64,000 nt of DNA. Source: Marinobacter salexigens. GTDB lineage: Bacteria; Pseudomonadota; Gammaproteobacteria; Pseudomonadales; Oleiphilaceae. Location: NCBI RefSeq assembly GCF_002806945.1, contig NZ_NIHC01000001.1:496001-560000 (forward strand). The letters are read 5' to 3'. Positions 8,066 through 16,553 of the stretch are shown here, in pieces. The position numbers and the translations under genes are program-made. The notes beneath the pieces were generated by a model. The model had not been told where the DNA came from and ran no database searches. It saw only the letters and a list, made by a program, of their open reading frames with translations. Position 1 is the first letter of the stretch. Each line of letters opens with the position of its first letter.

Positions 8066-9285
8066 ATACAACACCATTATCTCACCTTCAATTAGCCATC
8101 CTGCTGGGCATGACCGTTGCTTTGGGGCCGCTGGCGCTTGATGCCTATCTGCCTGCTTTTCCGGAAATTGCTGATGAACTTGGTATTGGACATGGCGGTG
8201 TCGGGCTCACGCTGAGCGCCTATATTGCCGCGTTGGGGCTTGCACAGTTGCTGGGCGGACCTTTGTCCGACCGCTATGGCCGGCAGCGGGTATTATTCGC
8301 AGGGCTGCTGGTTTTTGCTATTGCCGCATTTATGGTTGCCCAGTCTGAAACCTTGGCAAACATGCTGGGATGGCGAATTGTGCAAGGAGTTGGTGGTGCT
8401 TTTTGTGCAGTGTCTGTGCCAGCGATTGTGCGCGATCAAACCAGTGGCCAGGATGCAGCACGATTGTTCGGGTTGATTGGTCTGGTTATGTTTATTGCGC
8501 CTGCGGCCGCACCGTCCATTGGTTCAGCTCTGCTGTACCTCAGTGAGTGGCACGTGATTTTCCTTATGCTGGCAGGCTACGCAGCCCTGTTAGCCGTTAT
8601 TCTGCACTTTCTGTTGTTCCAGCGCCTGCCGTCTCGACAATCAGAACGCACGCCTGTCACCACATTGGTCACCAACTATGGGCTGGTGCTTCGCCATGGT
8701 TTGACCATGCGGTTTGTTGGGCTTCAGGCGCTGTGTTTCAGCTCCATGATGGTGTTTATTACACACGCCTCTTTTATCTATCAGGAGTGGTTTGGGCTCT
8801 CGAATTCCATGTTTTCGGGGCTGTTCGCGGCCAATATAGTGGCTATGGCAAGCCTGAACCTGCTCAACCGGCGCTTGCTCAACAAGTATCGGTCGGTGCG
8901 GATTCTCAGAGCCTGTGTATTTCTGCAGGCCATGGCCGTCAGCGCCCTGGTAGTTTGTGCCTGGGCTGGAGCGCCTTACTGGGTTATAGCGGCCTGTATT
9001 ATTGTCGCTGTCGGGTTTATGGGTGCCATTATTCCCAATAACATGGCCAATGCGCTGGAGTTTTTCCCCCACCTTGGCGGGACTGCTGCAGCGATGCTCG
9101 GAGCTGCGCAATTCACTATCGCGGGCGTAATCAGCGCCTTGTCTGCGACTCTGGCGGGGGGAGCTCTGTTGCCCATCGTGCTGGTTATGGCGGTGTGTGT
9201 CTATGGCGCAGCCATACTTGCAGCAGGCGGCCCGGCTGCGACTGAACGAGAGGGCCAGGCTAAGCCTGAGGGCCAGAGCATTTAA
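8038..9285 (+). CDS. Bcr/CflA family multidrug efflux MFS transporter
   Basis: Inner-membrane drug:proton antiporter of the major facilitator superfamily, 415 residues if started at GTG 8038, with about 12 membrane segments. The Bcr/CflA signatures are present: an N-terminal ALDAYLPAFPEIADELG segment and the motif A loop GPLSDRYGRQRVLFAG, plus GGAFCAVSVPAIVRD. A TTG at 8062 (MNTTPLSHLQLAILLG) is an alternative start and fits the family N-terminus better; no strong ribosome-binding site precedes either codon. The gene overlaps the convergent SulP gene by 4 bases. The substrate is unknown. Confidence 0.88.
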   Translation: MHDVWNSVLNTTPLSHLQLAILLGMTVALGPLALDAYLPAFPEIADELGIGHGGVGLTLSAYIAALGLAQLLGGPLSDRYGRQRVLFAGLLVFAIAAFMVAQSETLANMLGWRIVQGVGGAFCAVSVPAIVRDQTSGQDAARLFGLIGLVMFIAPAAAPSIGSALLYLSEWHVIFLMLAGYAALLAVILHFLLFQRLPSRQSERTPVTTLVTNYGLVLRHGLTMRFVGLQALCFSSMMVFITHASFIYQEWFGLSNSMFSGLFAANIVAMASLNLLNRRLLNKYRSVRILRACVFLQAMAVSALVVCAWAGAPYWVIAACIIVAVGFMGAIIPNNMANALEFFPHLGGTAAAMLGAAQFTIAGVISALSATLAGGALLPIVLVMAVCVYGAAILAAGGPAATEREGQAKPEGQSI

Positions 9286-11090
9286 CCTTTAAAGCGTTGC
9301 TTCTTTGCGGTATTGCTTTGTTTGGCAATGGCCGCTCGGGAGCTGATGCCCTGGTCGATGTACAATACCGCGTCTGTTATCTGAGGGAACATGTGTTCGT
9401 CCAGCACATACTCATGCAGCCCCACCGACTGTGTGAGAGTGTCGCGCACAGGGCCTATGAGGCTGACCAGGTAAAATTCAATTCCCTGTTCCTTCAGATT
9501 CTCAATCACGCTTTCCAGCATGATCAGCGAGGTACTGTCGATGCTGCTTACGGATTGTGCATCCAGTATCACTGCCTTCAATGCACCCTCAGGTCGCTTT
9601 TTTATAAGGCTGTATAGCCGGGTTTTAAAAAAGTCCTTATTTGCGAAATACAGCGGCGCATCAAAGCGGAAGATAAGCAGATCCTTGCGGACACTGATGC
9701 TTTCGAAGCGGTTGATGTTGCGATAAAGATCCTCACCATCAAGCTTTCCCAGCTCGGCCATGTGCGGGGTTGTGCTGTTGTAAATTACCAGCATCAGCGA
9801 CACGGCAACGCCCACCAGTAAGCCCTGCTGAACCCCCAGCATCAGAGTGATCACGAAGGTAACCAGAAGGATCAGGAATTCTTTCCTGTCTTGTTGGAAC
9901 AAGGCCTTCATTTCTTTGTATTTGAACAACCCCAGCACCGACATAATGATAATCGCGGACAGAACAGCTTTGGGTAAGGGGTAGTCGGTAAACAGAGGCG
10001 TAAGAAAGATTACTGTTATGGCAATCAGGCCAGACGAGACGAGTGCCGATACTTGAGTCAGCGCACCTGCTTCGCGCATTGCGGCACTTCTTGAAAAGCT
10101 GGCTGAGACGGGGAAGCTGCGGAACATGGCGCCTAAAGCGTTAGCCAGGCCCAGGGCAACCAGTTCTTGGTTGGGCTGTACACTGCGCTTATCCTTGGGG
10201 GACTCCTGGGATTTGCAAATCGACATGGTGCCCACAAAACCCATCAGGGCAACAGTGAAGGCAACCGGAAGCAGCTCACCCAGCTTGTTGAAATCAAGAT
10301 CCGGGAACTGCAAGGCCGGGAACCCTCGTGGTACAGAGTTAATGACTTCAACACCTGCCTGCCCGGCATGGAACAGCCCGGATAGCAGCATGGTGCCAAC
10401 CAGCAGAATCAGTGCACTTGGAACCCTTGGTGTCCGCCGTTTGCAAAAAAAGATAAACAGCAGACTCGCAATAGCAATTGCCACAGTAATGCCGTGCCAG
10501 TGACCAATGTTCATCAGTAACTGATAGCAGAGGTCCAGCACGTTGGCGCTGTCGACATGAACCCCGGTGAGGTTCTGAAGTTGGCTGCCGATGATGACAA
10601 TAGCGGCTGCAGAGGTGTAGCCAACCACAACCGGGTAAGAGAGGAAGTTGACGATGAAGCCAAACCTGAGCAGTCCGAACAGAAACTGAATCAAACCAAC
10701 CAGAAGGGTCAGTTCAATCGCCAATTGAAGGTAGTGGTCTGACCCCGGCGTTGCCAGAACGCTCAGGCCAGAAAGGATAAGAATGGCATCCAGTGCCACT
10801 GGCCCGATAGAAATCTTGTTAGAGGTGCCCAGCAGAGCATATAAAAGTGGCGGAAAGATCGACGCATACAGCCCAAATTCTGGTGGTAAGCCGGCCAGCA
10901 CCGCATAGCCCATGCTTTGCGGGATCAACATCACACCGATAGCCAGGCCCGAAACCACGTCTCGCTTCAGAGTGTGGGTCGTATATCCCTGCAGCCACAG
11001 CAATCCAGGAAGTAATTTGTAGAGCATAAAACGCAGCTTTTCGCTTGAGGGCTGGCCTTCAAGTGTGTGGAAATCAACTGGCTGAATCAA
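9282..11090 (-). CDS. SulP family inorganic anion transporter with STAS domain
   Basis: Inner-membrane SLC26/SulP permease, up to 602 residues. The N-terminal SulP signature is seen as SGLAIGVMLIPQSMGYAVLAGLPPEFGLYAS, followed by about 10 further hydrophobic segments. A C-terminal cytoplasmic STAS domain starts near residue 435 and contains LKAVILDAQSVSSIDSTSL. The family transports sulfate, bicarbonate or dicarboxylates; the sequence does not decide which. The longest frame begins with TTG (11090), 18 bases after the globin stop; an ATG at 11027 (MLYKLLPG) is the alternative. It may be co-transcribed with the globin gene. Confidence 0.9.
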   Translation of the reverse strand: MIQPVDFHTLEGQPSSEKLRFMLYKLLPGLLWLQGYTTHTLKRDVVSGLAIGVMLIPQSMGYAVLAGLPPEFGLYASIFPPLLYALLGTSNKISIGPVALDAILILSGLSVLATPGSDHYLQLAIELTLLVGLIQFLFGLLRFGFIVNFLSYPVVVGYTSAAAIVIIGSQLQNLTGVHVDSANVLDLCYQLLMNIGHWHGITVAIAIASLLFIFFCKRRTPRVPSALILLVGTMLLSGLFHAGQAGVEVINSVPRGFPALQFPDLDFNKLGELLPVAFTVALMGFVGTMSICKSQESPKDKRSVQPNQELVALGLANALGAMFRSFPVSASFSRSAAMREAGALTQVSALVSSGLIAITVIFLTPLFTDYPLPKAVLSAIIIMSVLGLFKYKEMKALFQQDRKEFLILLVTFVITLMLGVQQGLLVGVAVSLMLVIYNSTTPHMAELGKLDGEDLYRNINRFESISVRKDLLIFRFDAPLYFANKDFFKTRLYSLIKKRPEGALKAVILDAQSVSSIDSTSLIMLESVIENLKEQGIEFYLVSLIGPVRDTLTQSVGLHEYVLDEHMFPQITDAVLYIDQGISSRAAIAKQSNTAKKQRFKG

Positions 11091-11108
11091 GCAGTATCAG
11101 TGGGGCGT

Positions 11109-11501
11109 TCAGTAGGCTCCTCTAATCAGATCGATTCCAGGTGTAAGCACCTCCCTCCAGGCATCTCCAAGTTCTTTGGTAAACTCTGGGTCATGAAGAC
11201 GCACAGTTTTCACCAGCGCATCCAGCCATAACGAATACCATTCAGGCTTGATGTTAAAGTTCGAGCGATTATGGCTCTCGCCAAGTGCTTTGAGCTTACG
11301 ATCTGGCATGCCACGAGCAGTAAGAATAAGCTGCAAAACGCCGTGACGCAGAAGATGTCTCTGCGCCGGCATATCTGTATTCACAAAGCGGTTCTTGATG
11401 GCATCGGAACTCGACATGAAGTGCTCGTAGAAATCGACAAAAAACTCGTCGCGATTACAGCACCTTCCGTAGCTTTGGAAAACCAGATCGGTGTTATTCA
11501 T
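11109..11501 (-). CDS. single-domain globin
   Basis: 130-residue haem protein of the bacterial globin family. Helix pattern and key positions are visible: FVDFYEHFMSSSDAIKNRF (B/C region), LLRHGVLQLILTARG (E region), a likely proximal His in LGESHNRSNFNIKPEWY, and a long terminal helix LWLDALVKTVRLHDPEFTKELGDAWREVLTPGIDLI. Globins of this kind bind O2 or NO. Nearby genes for NO and nitrate handling elsewhere in the window make an NO role plausible, but that is inference. It is upstream of and closely spaced to the SulP gene on the same strand. Confidence 0.85.
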   Translation of the reverse strand: MNNTDLVFQSYGRCCNRDEFFVDFYEHFMSSSDAIKNRFVNTDMPAQRHLLRHGVLQLILTARGMPDRKLKALGESHNRSNFNIKPEWYSLWLDALVKTVRLHDPEFTKELGDAWREVLTPGIDLIRGAY

Positions 11502-11685
11502 ATGCGTTCAAGGGCCCTTCTGACAAGTTGACTAATTGAGTAGGGCGCTAAGGGTAATGGTTGAGTGTGCTTTCTTCTGTTGAAATTTGTTACCGAGACA
11601 GGGCCCTGGGCACGACAGGTGCATCGGAAATCAGGCAGTCCAGGAGATGCGTGCCATTCCTTATGCATTCCGGAGTATCACAAAG

Positions 11686-11694
11686 TGCTATAAT
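11686..11694 (+). promoter_or_regulatory. extended -10 promoter for the ArfA-like gene
   Basis: TGCTATAAT is a perfect extended -10 element (TGn before TATAAT), 39 bases before the ArfA-like ATG. No good -35 is present at 16-18 bases, as often seen for extended -10 promoters. Confidence 0.55.
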
Positions 11695-11732
11695 GGGAGA
11701 GTTAAAACACATTTGCCAATGGAGGCATTACA

Positions 11733-11888
11733 ATGGCGAGAAACAAAGCAAGGCCTACAAAGCACAGTGCGGTGCAGCGGGAGCTAAAAACCCCGAAGTA
11801 TCAGATGCGCGTCGTTGAAGACAAAAGCAAGTACCGTCGCAGCCGCGACAAAAGCGTACGGATGGAGGATTTTCGCAAAGCTGCCTGA
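11733..11888 (+). CDS. ArfA-like alternative ribosome-rescue factor
   Basis: 51-residue, highly basic protein: MARNKARPTKHSAVQRELKT, then PKYQMRVVEDKSKYRRSRDK and a short tail. The segment P-x-Y-x-x-R-V-V-x-x-K-x-x-Y-x-R resembles the core of ArfA (PLFRQRV...KKGKGSY.RK), which binds the empty mRNA channel of stalled ribosomes and recruits release factor 2. It lacks the exact GKGS element, so the family call is tentative. Support comes from gene structure: the stop codon lies inside a strong hairpin, as arfA mRNAs are cleaved or terminated near the 3' end. The start has a GGAGG box 12 bases upstream and an extended -10 promoter. Confidence 0.6.
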   Translation: MARNKARPTKHSAVQRELKTPKYQMRVVEDKSKYRRSRDKSVRMEDFRKAA

Positions 11889-11912
11889 TGGGCTGTTTTA
11901 CGAAAATCCTTC
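11864..11912 (+). terminator. hairpin spanning the ArfA-like stop codon
   Basis: A perfect 10 bp stem AGGATTTTCG/CGAAAATCCT (11866-11875 with 11901-11910) extends by one wobble and one GC pair, and is followed by the T-rich tail TTTGTATTCTT. The stop codon (11886-11888) is in the loop. The right arm also lies in the last codons of the convergent sterol-desaturase-type gene, so the structure may terminate transcripts from both sides. Confidence 0.65.
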
Positions 11913-13013
11913 GTTTGTATTCTTCCCGGCCATGGCTGCAAATGCCTTGCGTTTGGTGCCATTGAGCAAGTAAGCACAGGCATAGAGGCAGACCATTATT
12001 ACCACTGAAAGGACGGCCTTTTTCCACAAGGGCAGGGTGAACTGCTCAAACAGTAGGTGGCTGATTAAGGGAAGGGTGGCCAAAAACAAGGCGACCGACA
12101 TGGTCTTTTGCCAGATGCTTACGTCCGGGTCGTACTTTTTATAGTTCTCAATGTCATAGGGCGTCCACGGATCGCTCTCGTTGACATCCGCAGGGCGCCA
12201 GCCCGTAGGCATGAACCACAGCTTGATCTTGTCGGTCCACTTTTCGGTATTCACTGCGTCTTTCCACAGCCTTGCCCACCAATCCACATGAGCATATAGC
12301 GGGTCCCAGCTTCGATAGGGCTTGCGCACACCGTAAACGCAGGGCTCTTCGTCCCGCTCCTCTGCCCAGGTACCAAAAAGCTTGTCCCAGAACATGACCA
12401 CTCCGCCATAGTTCTTGTCGATATAACGGGGATTCACTGCATGGTGCACGCGGTGGGCGGAAGGCGTGTTAAAAACGCCTTCAATTAGGGGGACCCGGCC
12501 AATAGCTTTGGTATGTATCCAGAACTGGAAGAACTTGTTCAGAAGCAAAACCGTTGCGAAGACTTCGATGGGGCAGCCCATAAACGCCATCGGAAGAAAG
12601 ATCGGGAATACCAATGTGTCCTGCAGGGCACCCTGGCGGAGAGCTACCGTAAAATTGTACTCCTCACTTTGGTGGTGGGGCAGGTGGCCATTCCACATAA
12701 AGTTGATGGTATGGGACAGGCGGTGGCCCCAGTAATAAAAGAAGTCGTAAACGAAGAAAAACAGAATCCAGGTGAACGCTGAGCCCATATTCCATTCAAA
12801 AAGGCCAAACCTGTTGGACAGATAGGCAAAGATCAGGAACAGGCCGCCTTTTGTAAACAGCTCGAAAATCAGCGTGATAATGCCGCAGCTCATATTGGTG
12901 AGGCTATCGTTCACCCGCAGCGAAGTCCGGTTTTTGCGCCAGAAAAAAAATGATTCCAAGCCTATAAACAGCAAAAAGAACGGAATGGAAAACGCTACAT
13001 AATGATCAGCCAT
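11898..13013 (-). CDS. sterol desaturase / fatty acid hydroxylase family protein
   Basis: Membrane di-iron oxygenase of the fatty acid hydroxylase superfamily, 371 residues. The histidine clusters that bind the two irons are intact: H97-RLS-H101, HLPHH at 110-114, a lone His at 167 (WIHTKA), and HRVHH at 187-191 followed by NPRYIDKNYGG. Hydrophobic segments lie before, between and after the clusters. I choose the ATG at 13013 because GAGGG sits five bases upstream; a second ATG at 13025 is in frame. The substrate (sterol, alkyl lipid or carotenoid-like) cannot be told from sequence. Confidence 0.88.
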   Translation of the reverse strand: MADHYVAFSIPFFLLFIGLESFFFWRKNRTSLRVNDSLTNMSCGIITLIFELFTKGGLFLIFAYLSNRFGLFEWNMGSAFTWILFFFVYDFFYYWGHRLSHTINFMWNGHLPHHQSEEYNFTVALRQGALQDTLVFPIFLPMAFMGCPIEVFATVLLLNKFFQFWIHTKAIGRVPLIEGVFNTPSAHRVHHAVNPRYIDKNYGGVVMFWDKLFGTWAEERDEEPCVYGVRKPYRSWDPLYAHVDWWARLWKDAVNTEKWTDKIKLWFMPTGWRPADVNESDPWTPYDIENYKKYDPDVSIWQKTMSVALFLATLPLISHLLFEQFTLPLWKKAVLSVVIMVCLYACAYLLNGTKRKAFAAMAGKNTNEGFS

Positions 13014-13190
13014 TGCTACCCTCATTATTTTTATTTATGGCTTGAAGTTACCTTGGCATCAAAACAAAAGCTTGTGAGAATGCGACACTCTGTTGCTTTT
13101 AGACGCATCGGTTGGGTTGTTTTGCCCGGAAATTTCTACCGTCTGTCTGTGTTATGGTGTTGATGAACCCAATAGGAATGGAGAAGGATT

Positions 13191-13631
13191 ATGGCAAAAG
13201 TTACTTCCGGCATAGTGGTTGCCTGTGATGGTTCAGATCACTCGTTAGAAGCAGCAAGGATGGCAGCAGAGCTGGCAAAGGCGACTAGCCAACCACTCAA
13301 ACTCTTGTCTGTGTTCCCGAGCTCGCGGTTAGAGAAAATGGTGATTGGCGGCGCTATGCCTGAAAGCATCGACGAGGAGGTGGAGGGCTTCGGGCGCGAA
13401 GTGTTTGATGCTGCAAAGAAAGCGGTGGGCAGCACAATTGAGCCAACTGAAGAGGTTCTTCTAAGAGGCGACCCGGCCAAGGAGATACTCGACTATCTGG
13501 AAGATAATGCGGGTGTGCATCTTGTACTGGGGCGTCGCGGCCATTCGTTGGTGCGCAGCCTTACGCTTGGTAGCATCAGCGAGAAAGTAGTTCGCCATGC
13601 TTCGGGGCCGGTTACTGTTGTGAATGGGTAA
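13191..13631 (+). CDS. universal stress protein, ATP-binding type
   Basis: 146-residue UspA-family protein with the nucleotide-binding signature G-x2-G-x9-G-S near the C-terminus (GRRGHSLVRSLTLGS, about residues 115-129), followed by the final strand PVTVVNG. The N-terminal GIVVACDGSDHSLEAARMAAEL carries the conserved Asp after the first strand. A GGAGAAGG ribosome-binding site precedes the ATG. It stands alone just outside the tRNA-Phe integrative element. Confidence 0.9.
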   Translation: MAKVTSGIVVACDGSDHSLEAARMAAELAKATSQPLKLLSVFPSSRLEKMVIGGAMPESIDEEVEGFGREVFDAAKKAVGSTIEPTEEVLLRGDPAKEILDYLEDNAGVHLVLGRRGHSLVRSLTLGSISEKVVRHASGPVTVVNG

Positions 13632-13655
13632 CCGTCGCTTTTTTAAATCACAATA

Positions 13656-13684
13656 TGAGCCGATTAGCGCGGCTATTCGGCTCA
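13656..13684 (+). terminator. hairpin after the UspA gene
   Basis: TGAGCCGA (13656-13663) pairs with TCGGCTCA (13677-13684). No T-run follows, so it is only a weak terminator candidate. Confidence 0.3.
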
Positions 13685-13748
13685 GAAAGCACGGATCAGC
13701 GTTAACTCAGCTTGGGCGGTATGGTGATGTTGGTATGGTCCAAACACG

Positions 13749-13772
13749 AAAAAGCCCGCATCGAGGCGGGCT
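13749..13772 (-). terminator. original tRNA-Phe terminator, left of the element
   Basis: Reading leftward, AGCCCGC and GCGGGCT form a stem followed by TTTTT. The equivalent structure sits downstream of the intact tRNA-Phe at 22351-22374. This copy now follows only a tRNA fragment and probably marks the pre-insertion 3' flank of the gene. Confidence 0.65.
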
Positions 13773-13785
13773 AGATCGTTAAATA

Positions 13786-13833
13786 TTGGTGTCCGGAGGC
13801 GGAATCGAACCACCGACACGAGGATTTTCAATC
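13786..13833 (-). pseudogene. tRNA-Phe 3' fragment (att site of the integrative element)
   Basis: Forty-eight bases match the 3' part of the intact tRNA-Phe (22390-22437) with one mismatch, at 13792; bases 13793-13833 (41) are identical. The match runs from the CCA end to the anticodon loop, where the sequences diverge. The 5' half of the tRNA is absent, so it cannot make a tRNA. It is the attachment-site duplication left by site-specific integration. Confidence 0.9.
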
Positions 13834-13842
13834 TGTTGGTAA

Positions 13843-15031
13843 CCGTTTTTAGCAAAGCGCCACAAAACAAAACGGCATGTAAAACAATGGATTGTATGGT
13901 TTGTGCGTTGTGGGCTGCCGTGTAGCTCTGCCTTTTTTTGCAGTTCAGTGTCCCGCTAGTGTCCCACAGTTACCCCTTAGCCTGGGGCTGGCGGCTCAGA
14001 TTCAAAACCTTAGTTTTGTGGAAATAGAAATCTATCTAACAGGGCGGTCGAGGGCGTGAGGCGCTTTGGAGATTTAACCGGCCCTCTCCCATACCGGTGT
14101 CGAACAATCCGCCAGCCAGCCATTTAGGATTGTAGTGTCAGAAGCGTTAAAGCCTCTGGCTTCGGTTGCTAGCGGATAGTGATACAACAACCTGCCCCCA
14201 TAATTTTCTTATGTAGTGAGTATTCGAGCTCTGCGCTACCCACCAAGCCCCACCCTTCTGGAGTACCTTTTCTGGTGTGGCTCTCAATGCTGTAATGTTG
14301 GACAGACGCCCCAGAGGGTAAGCGTTGCAGGCCATAGTGTTGCGGCTTCATCTGGTGAGGTGGCAATGTGCGCCAAAAATTAACCTTATACCGCGTGGTT
14401 GCTCCGGCTCGTGGTGACTCTCGGGGCATCAGGGGCCCCATGGCTTTGCCGGTGGCTTTGTACTGAATGGCTGGTCAGAATCATGTGGGGTTGTGATTGC
14501 GGGGCGCGGGCGGACTTGTGAGGGTCTTCTGGCAAATGCGAACCCATGCCGCGAACCTTGATGGCTCAAACCATAACATTTGATAACAGGTTGGCTGGGT
14601 GAAACTGCGCACTTTCTGTGTGCACGAGTCACGCCCAGAATGATTACATTTGGTGGATACCGGCGCGGTTACCAGTTGGCATGTACAAATGGAAAACTCT
14701 AACCAAACGAGGGTTTTCTCACGTTCTAGTCGATGCAGAATACTGAGGTTTCTGGCCTGGCGGGCGCTTTCCGTTTTCAGGTTTCCGGTCGCTCGGGGTG
14801 TTGAGATTTGACAGGTTTGGGTGCTCGAGCCACCTGCTCGAAAGAAATCCGTCTGATAGCTAGGGTGAGTCTAGCTCTATCAGCGTTTTGTCAGCTTACT
14901 TGCCAAGCATTGCATTAAGCCGGTTGTGTAAACCTATAGTTGGTAGTGGCTGCTATAGTTAACGGTGGGCGCGCTAATCTGAAGCGTCATCTCCATGCGG
15001 AAAGAAATCAATTTTTGGATGGAACCTCATA
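13843..15031. other. 1.2 kb left end of the element without a convincing gene
   Basis: The stretch holds the left GTGTCCC arm sites, then overlapping leftward frames at 14429-14632, 14169-14441 and 14147-14335. These lie in two reading frames, each under 91 codons, and none has a clear ribosome-binding site or recognisable family. They could be the remains of one small phage-type gene broken by frameshifts. A hairpin CTGATAG/CTATCAG lies at 14853-14859 with 14877-14883, before the GYF_2 gene. I cannot assign a function to the rest. Confidence 0.5.
13948..13966. repeat. left copy of 19 bp terminal repeat with paired GTGTCCC sites
   Basis: gtgtcccgctagtgtccca is identical to 22314-22332 in the same orientation. 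It contains GTGTCCC twice, 11 bases apart (13948 and 13959). Lying 115 bp inside the left att core, it looks like a pair of integrase arm-type or excision-factor binding sites. Confidence 0.7.
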
Positions 15032-15889
15032 ATGAAAAAATGGCACTACATTACAAAAAATGGTGAGCGCGGGCCTGTTTCTTCTGATGAGATGCGGGAT
15101 CTTTACGAAGGCGGAAGCGTTGACAAGGACACACCCATTTGGAAAGAAGGGATGACTTCTTGGGAGCCATTGAGTTTTCACCCTAACCTGTATAAAGCCA
15201 CGGTTAAACATCAAGCTTGCTTCAGCGATGACACTAAAAACAAGGAGCCGTTAAACGAGCCTAGCCAAAGTGATACTGTTTCTGATCCCTCTTTTAACAC
15301 TCCCTTGAGGCGTGGCCAGCCACCTGCTTCCTTTCAAAAAATTGTACTGTGGGTGGTGATAATTATCACAATTGGAATGATTCTTTACCCACCATTTCAA
15401 GTCACATATCAGGGCACGGTTCGCAATATGGGGTATCATTTTTTGCTGAGCCCCCCGGCCGCTGGAAGGCTCGTAGCATCAGTAAATGGTTCATTTTTGC
15501 TAATACAGCTGCTCGGCGTTGCAATCGTTGGGGGTGCGCTATGGCTTGTTACTCGACCAGAAGAGAATACAAGCGCAGTGGAAGTGGCAGGTTCAAATGA
15601 ATACCCATCAAGTTCTTCAAAAAAAATCGTTTTTTTTATTCTTCGTGTAAGCCGAGCCCTGGCTGGGTTTATTGCAGTTTGGCAAGTATTTGGGCTGATG
15701 CCTGCGGTGACTTGGATTGCTGATCCAGCGGCGCTAACACCAGATATTTTTGCAAGGTTTTTTATAAAGCTAATCTTATTGATCGTTTCGTGGTTTGTGT
15801 TTTCACGGCTTCATGGCTTTATAAATAGACTTCACCTCCGGTGGAATGGCAGCCCACATCCTGCATTGTCTAAAATGCTGGCATTGTAA
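15032..15889 (+). CDS. GYF_2 domain membrane protein (likely cargo gene)
   Basis: 285-residue protein. Residues 1-50 match a GYF_2 (DUF4339) domain: W-HYITKNGERGPVSSDEMRDLYEGGSVDKDTPIWKEGM-x-W, with the usual G-P and final W. A polar linker follows to about residue 103. Hydrophobic segments then lie near 105-122, 152-178, 203-230 and 244-262. The gene is visibly AT-richer than its neighbours and is the only large rightward gene in the element, so it is probably acquired cargo. GYF_2 domains are thought to mediate protein-protein contacts; no function is known for this architecture. The ribosome-binding site is weak (GGATGGAA). Confidence 0.75.
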   Translation: MKKWHYITKNGERGPVSSDEMRDLYEGGSVDKDTPIWKEGMTSWEPLSFHPNLYKATVKHQACFSDDTKNKEPLNEPSQSDTVSDPSFNTPLRRGQPPASFQKIVLWVVIIITIGMILYPPFQVTYQGTVRNMGYHFLLSPPAAGRLVASVNGSFLLIQLLGVAIVGGALWLVTRPEENTSAVEVAGSNEYPSSSSKKIVFFILRVSRALAGFIAVWQVFGLMPAVTWIADPAALTPDIFARFFIKLILLIVSWFVFSRLHGFINRLHLRWNGSPHPALSKMLAL

Positions 15890-15948
15890 GCTAGTCGTGC
15901 CAAACGTGAAGCATTGCGAGGTTCTCAGCCGCTTAGGGGGGCAGAATT

Positions 15949-16188
15949 CTAGCTTTTGCTAACAGGCTGATTACTATCTTTGACGGCGTGTAGCAGGTCA
16001 GATAGCAATTCACGGGCGGCTAGAATGTCCTCCGACCCTGCCACGAATATCAGGTGTTCTAATGCCTGTTTAATTTCTGCGGCTATCTGGTCATACCTTA
16101 GCCCTTCCGTCAGTACGCGGGTAATGTCTCCGGCCTGGTATTGGTAGGTGATCTGGGGCTTGTCGGTCAATCTTGTGATGTTGCTCAT
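15949..16188 (-). CDS. small hypothetical protein of the element
   Basis: 79 residues with no family I recognise. The N-terminal third (MSNITRLTDKPQITYQYQAG) is polar. The rest looks helical, with AAEIKQALEHLIFVAGSEDI and AARELLSDLLHAVKDS. GGAG lies about 10 bases before the ATG. It is the last gene of the leftward block, separated by about 116 bp from the next frame. Confidence 0.6.
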   Translation of the reverse strand: MSNITRLTDKPQITYQYQAGDITRVLTEGLRYDQIAAEIKQALEHLIFVAGSEDILAARELLSDLLHAVKDSNQPVSKS

Positions 16189-16304
16189 CGTGCGAGCTCC
16201 TGCATTGGTCGGGGGCTTTTATAGTCGGGAAACATCCGAGCATTTCTAAATTAGAGCCAAGTGGAAAATGCCTGGATAGGTTATGGTTTGTTATGTTGAT
16301 ATCT

Positions 16305-16553
16305 CTACCTTTTCCCATACTGCTTTGGGGGCTGGCATTCAGATTTAGCGCCGTTGTCCGGCACTGGCCCATCAATGAGCCTTGCCAGAATCCTGGTGCA
16401 TACATCCATGCCGGTGTATTCGCTCCGGTTCCCGGCGGTGTCGAACTCAAAGTCTCTAATACGCATCAGGTCAATCAGAAGGCGCTCAAGTATGTTCCGG
16501 GTTGCTGTGTCGATGGCCGGGCGGTGCTGTTGTGCAAGCCGGCAACTTGCCAT
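16305..16553 (-). CDS. possible small protein overlapping its upstream neighbour
   Basis: 82-residue frame starting inside the 3' end of the 127-residue gene and overlapping it by 68 bases in another frame. The central part (ERLLIDLMRIRDFEFDTAG) has protein-like, amphipathic composition, and it ends in a basic tail. No ribosome-binding site is evident. It may be a real overlapping gene, or the true C-terminus of the upstream gene displaced by a frameshift; the upstream protein ends in a poorly structured tail rich in Pro, Thr and His. Confidence 0.4.
   Translation of the reverse strand: MASCRLAQQHRPAIDTATRNILERLLIDLMRIRDFEFDTAGNRSEYTGMDVCTRILARLIDGPVPDNGAKSECQPPKQYGKR

Noticed and set aside
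13786..13833. A second tRNA-Phe gene
   Set aside because: Only the 3' half is present; the 5' half of the anticodon stem, D arm and acceptor strand are missing, so it is the att remnant.
16091..16450. 119-codon leftward frame
   Set aside because: It runs across the 79-residue gene and its upstream gap in another frame, with low-complexity, shadow-like composition.
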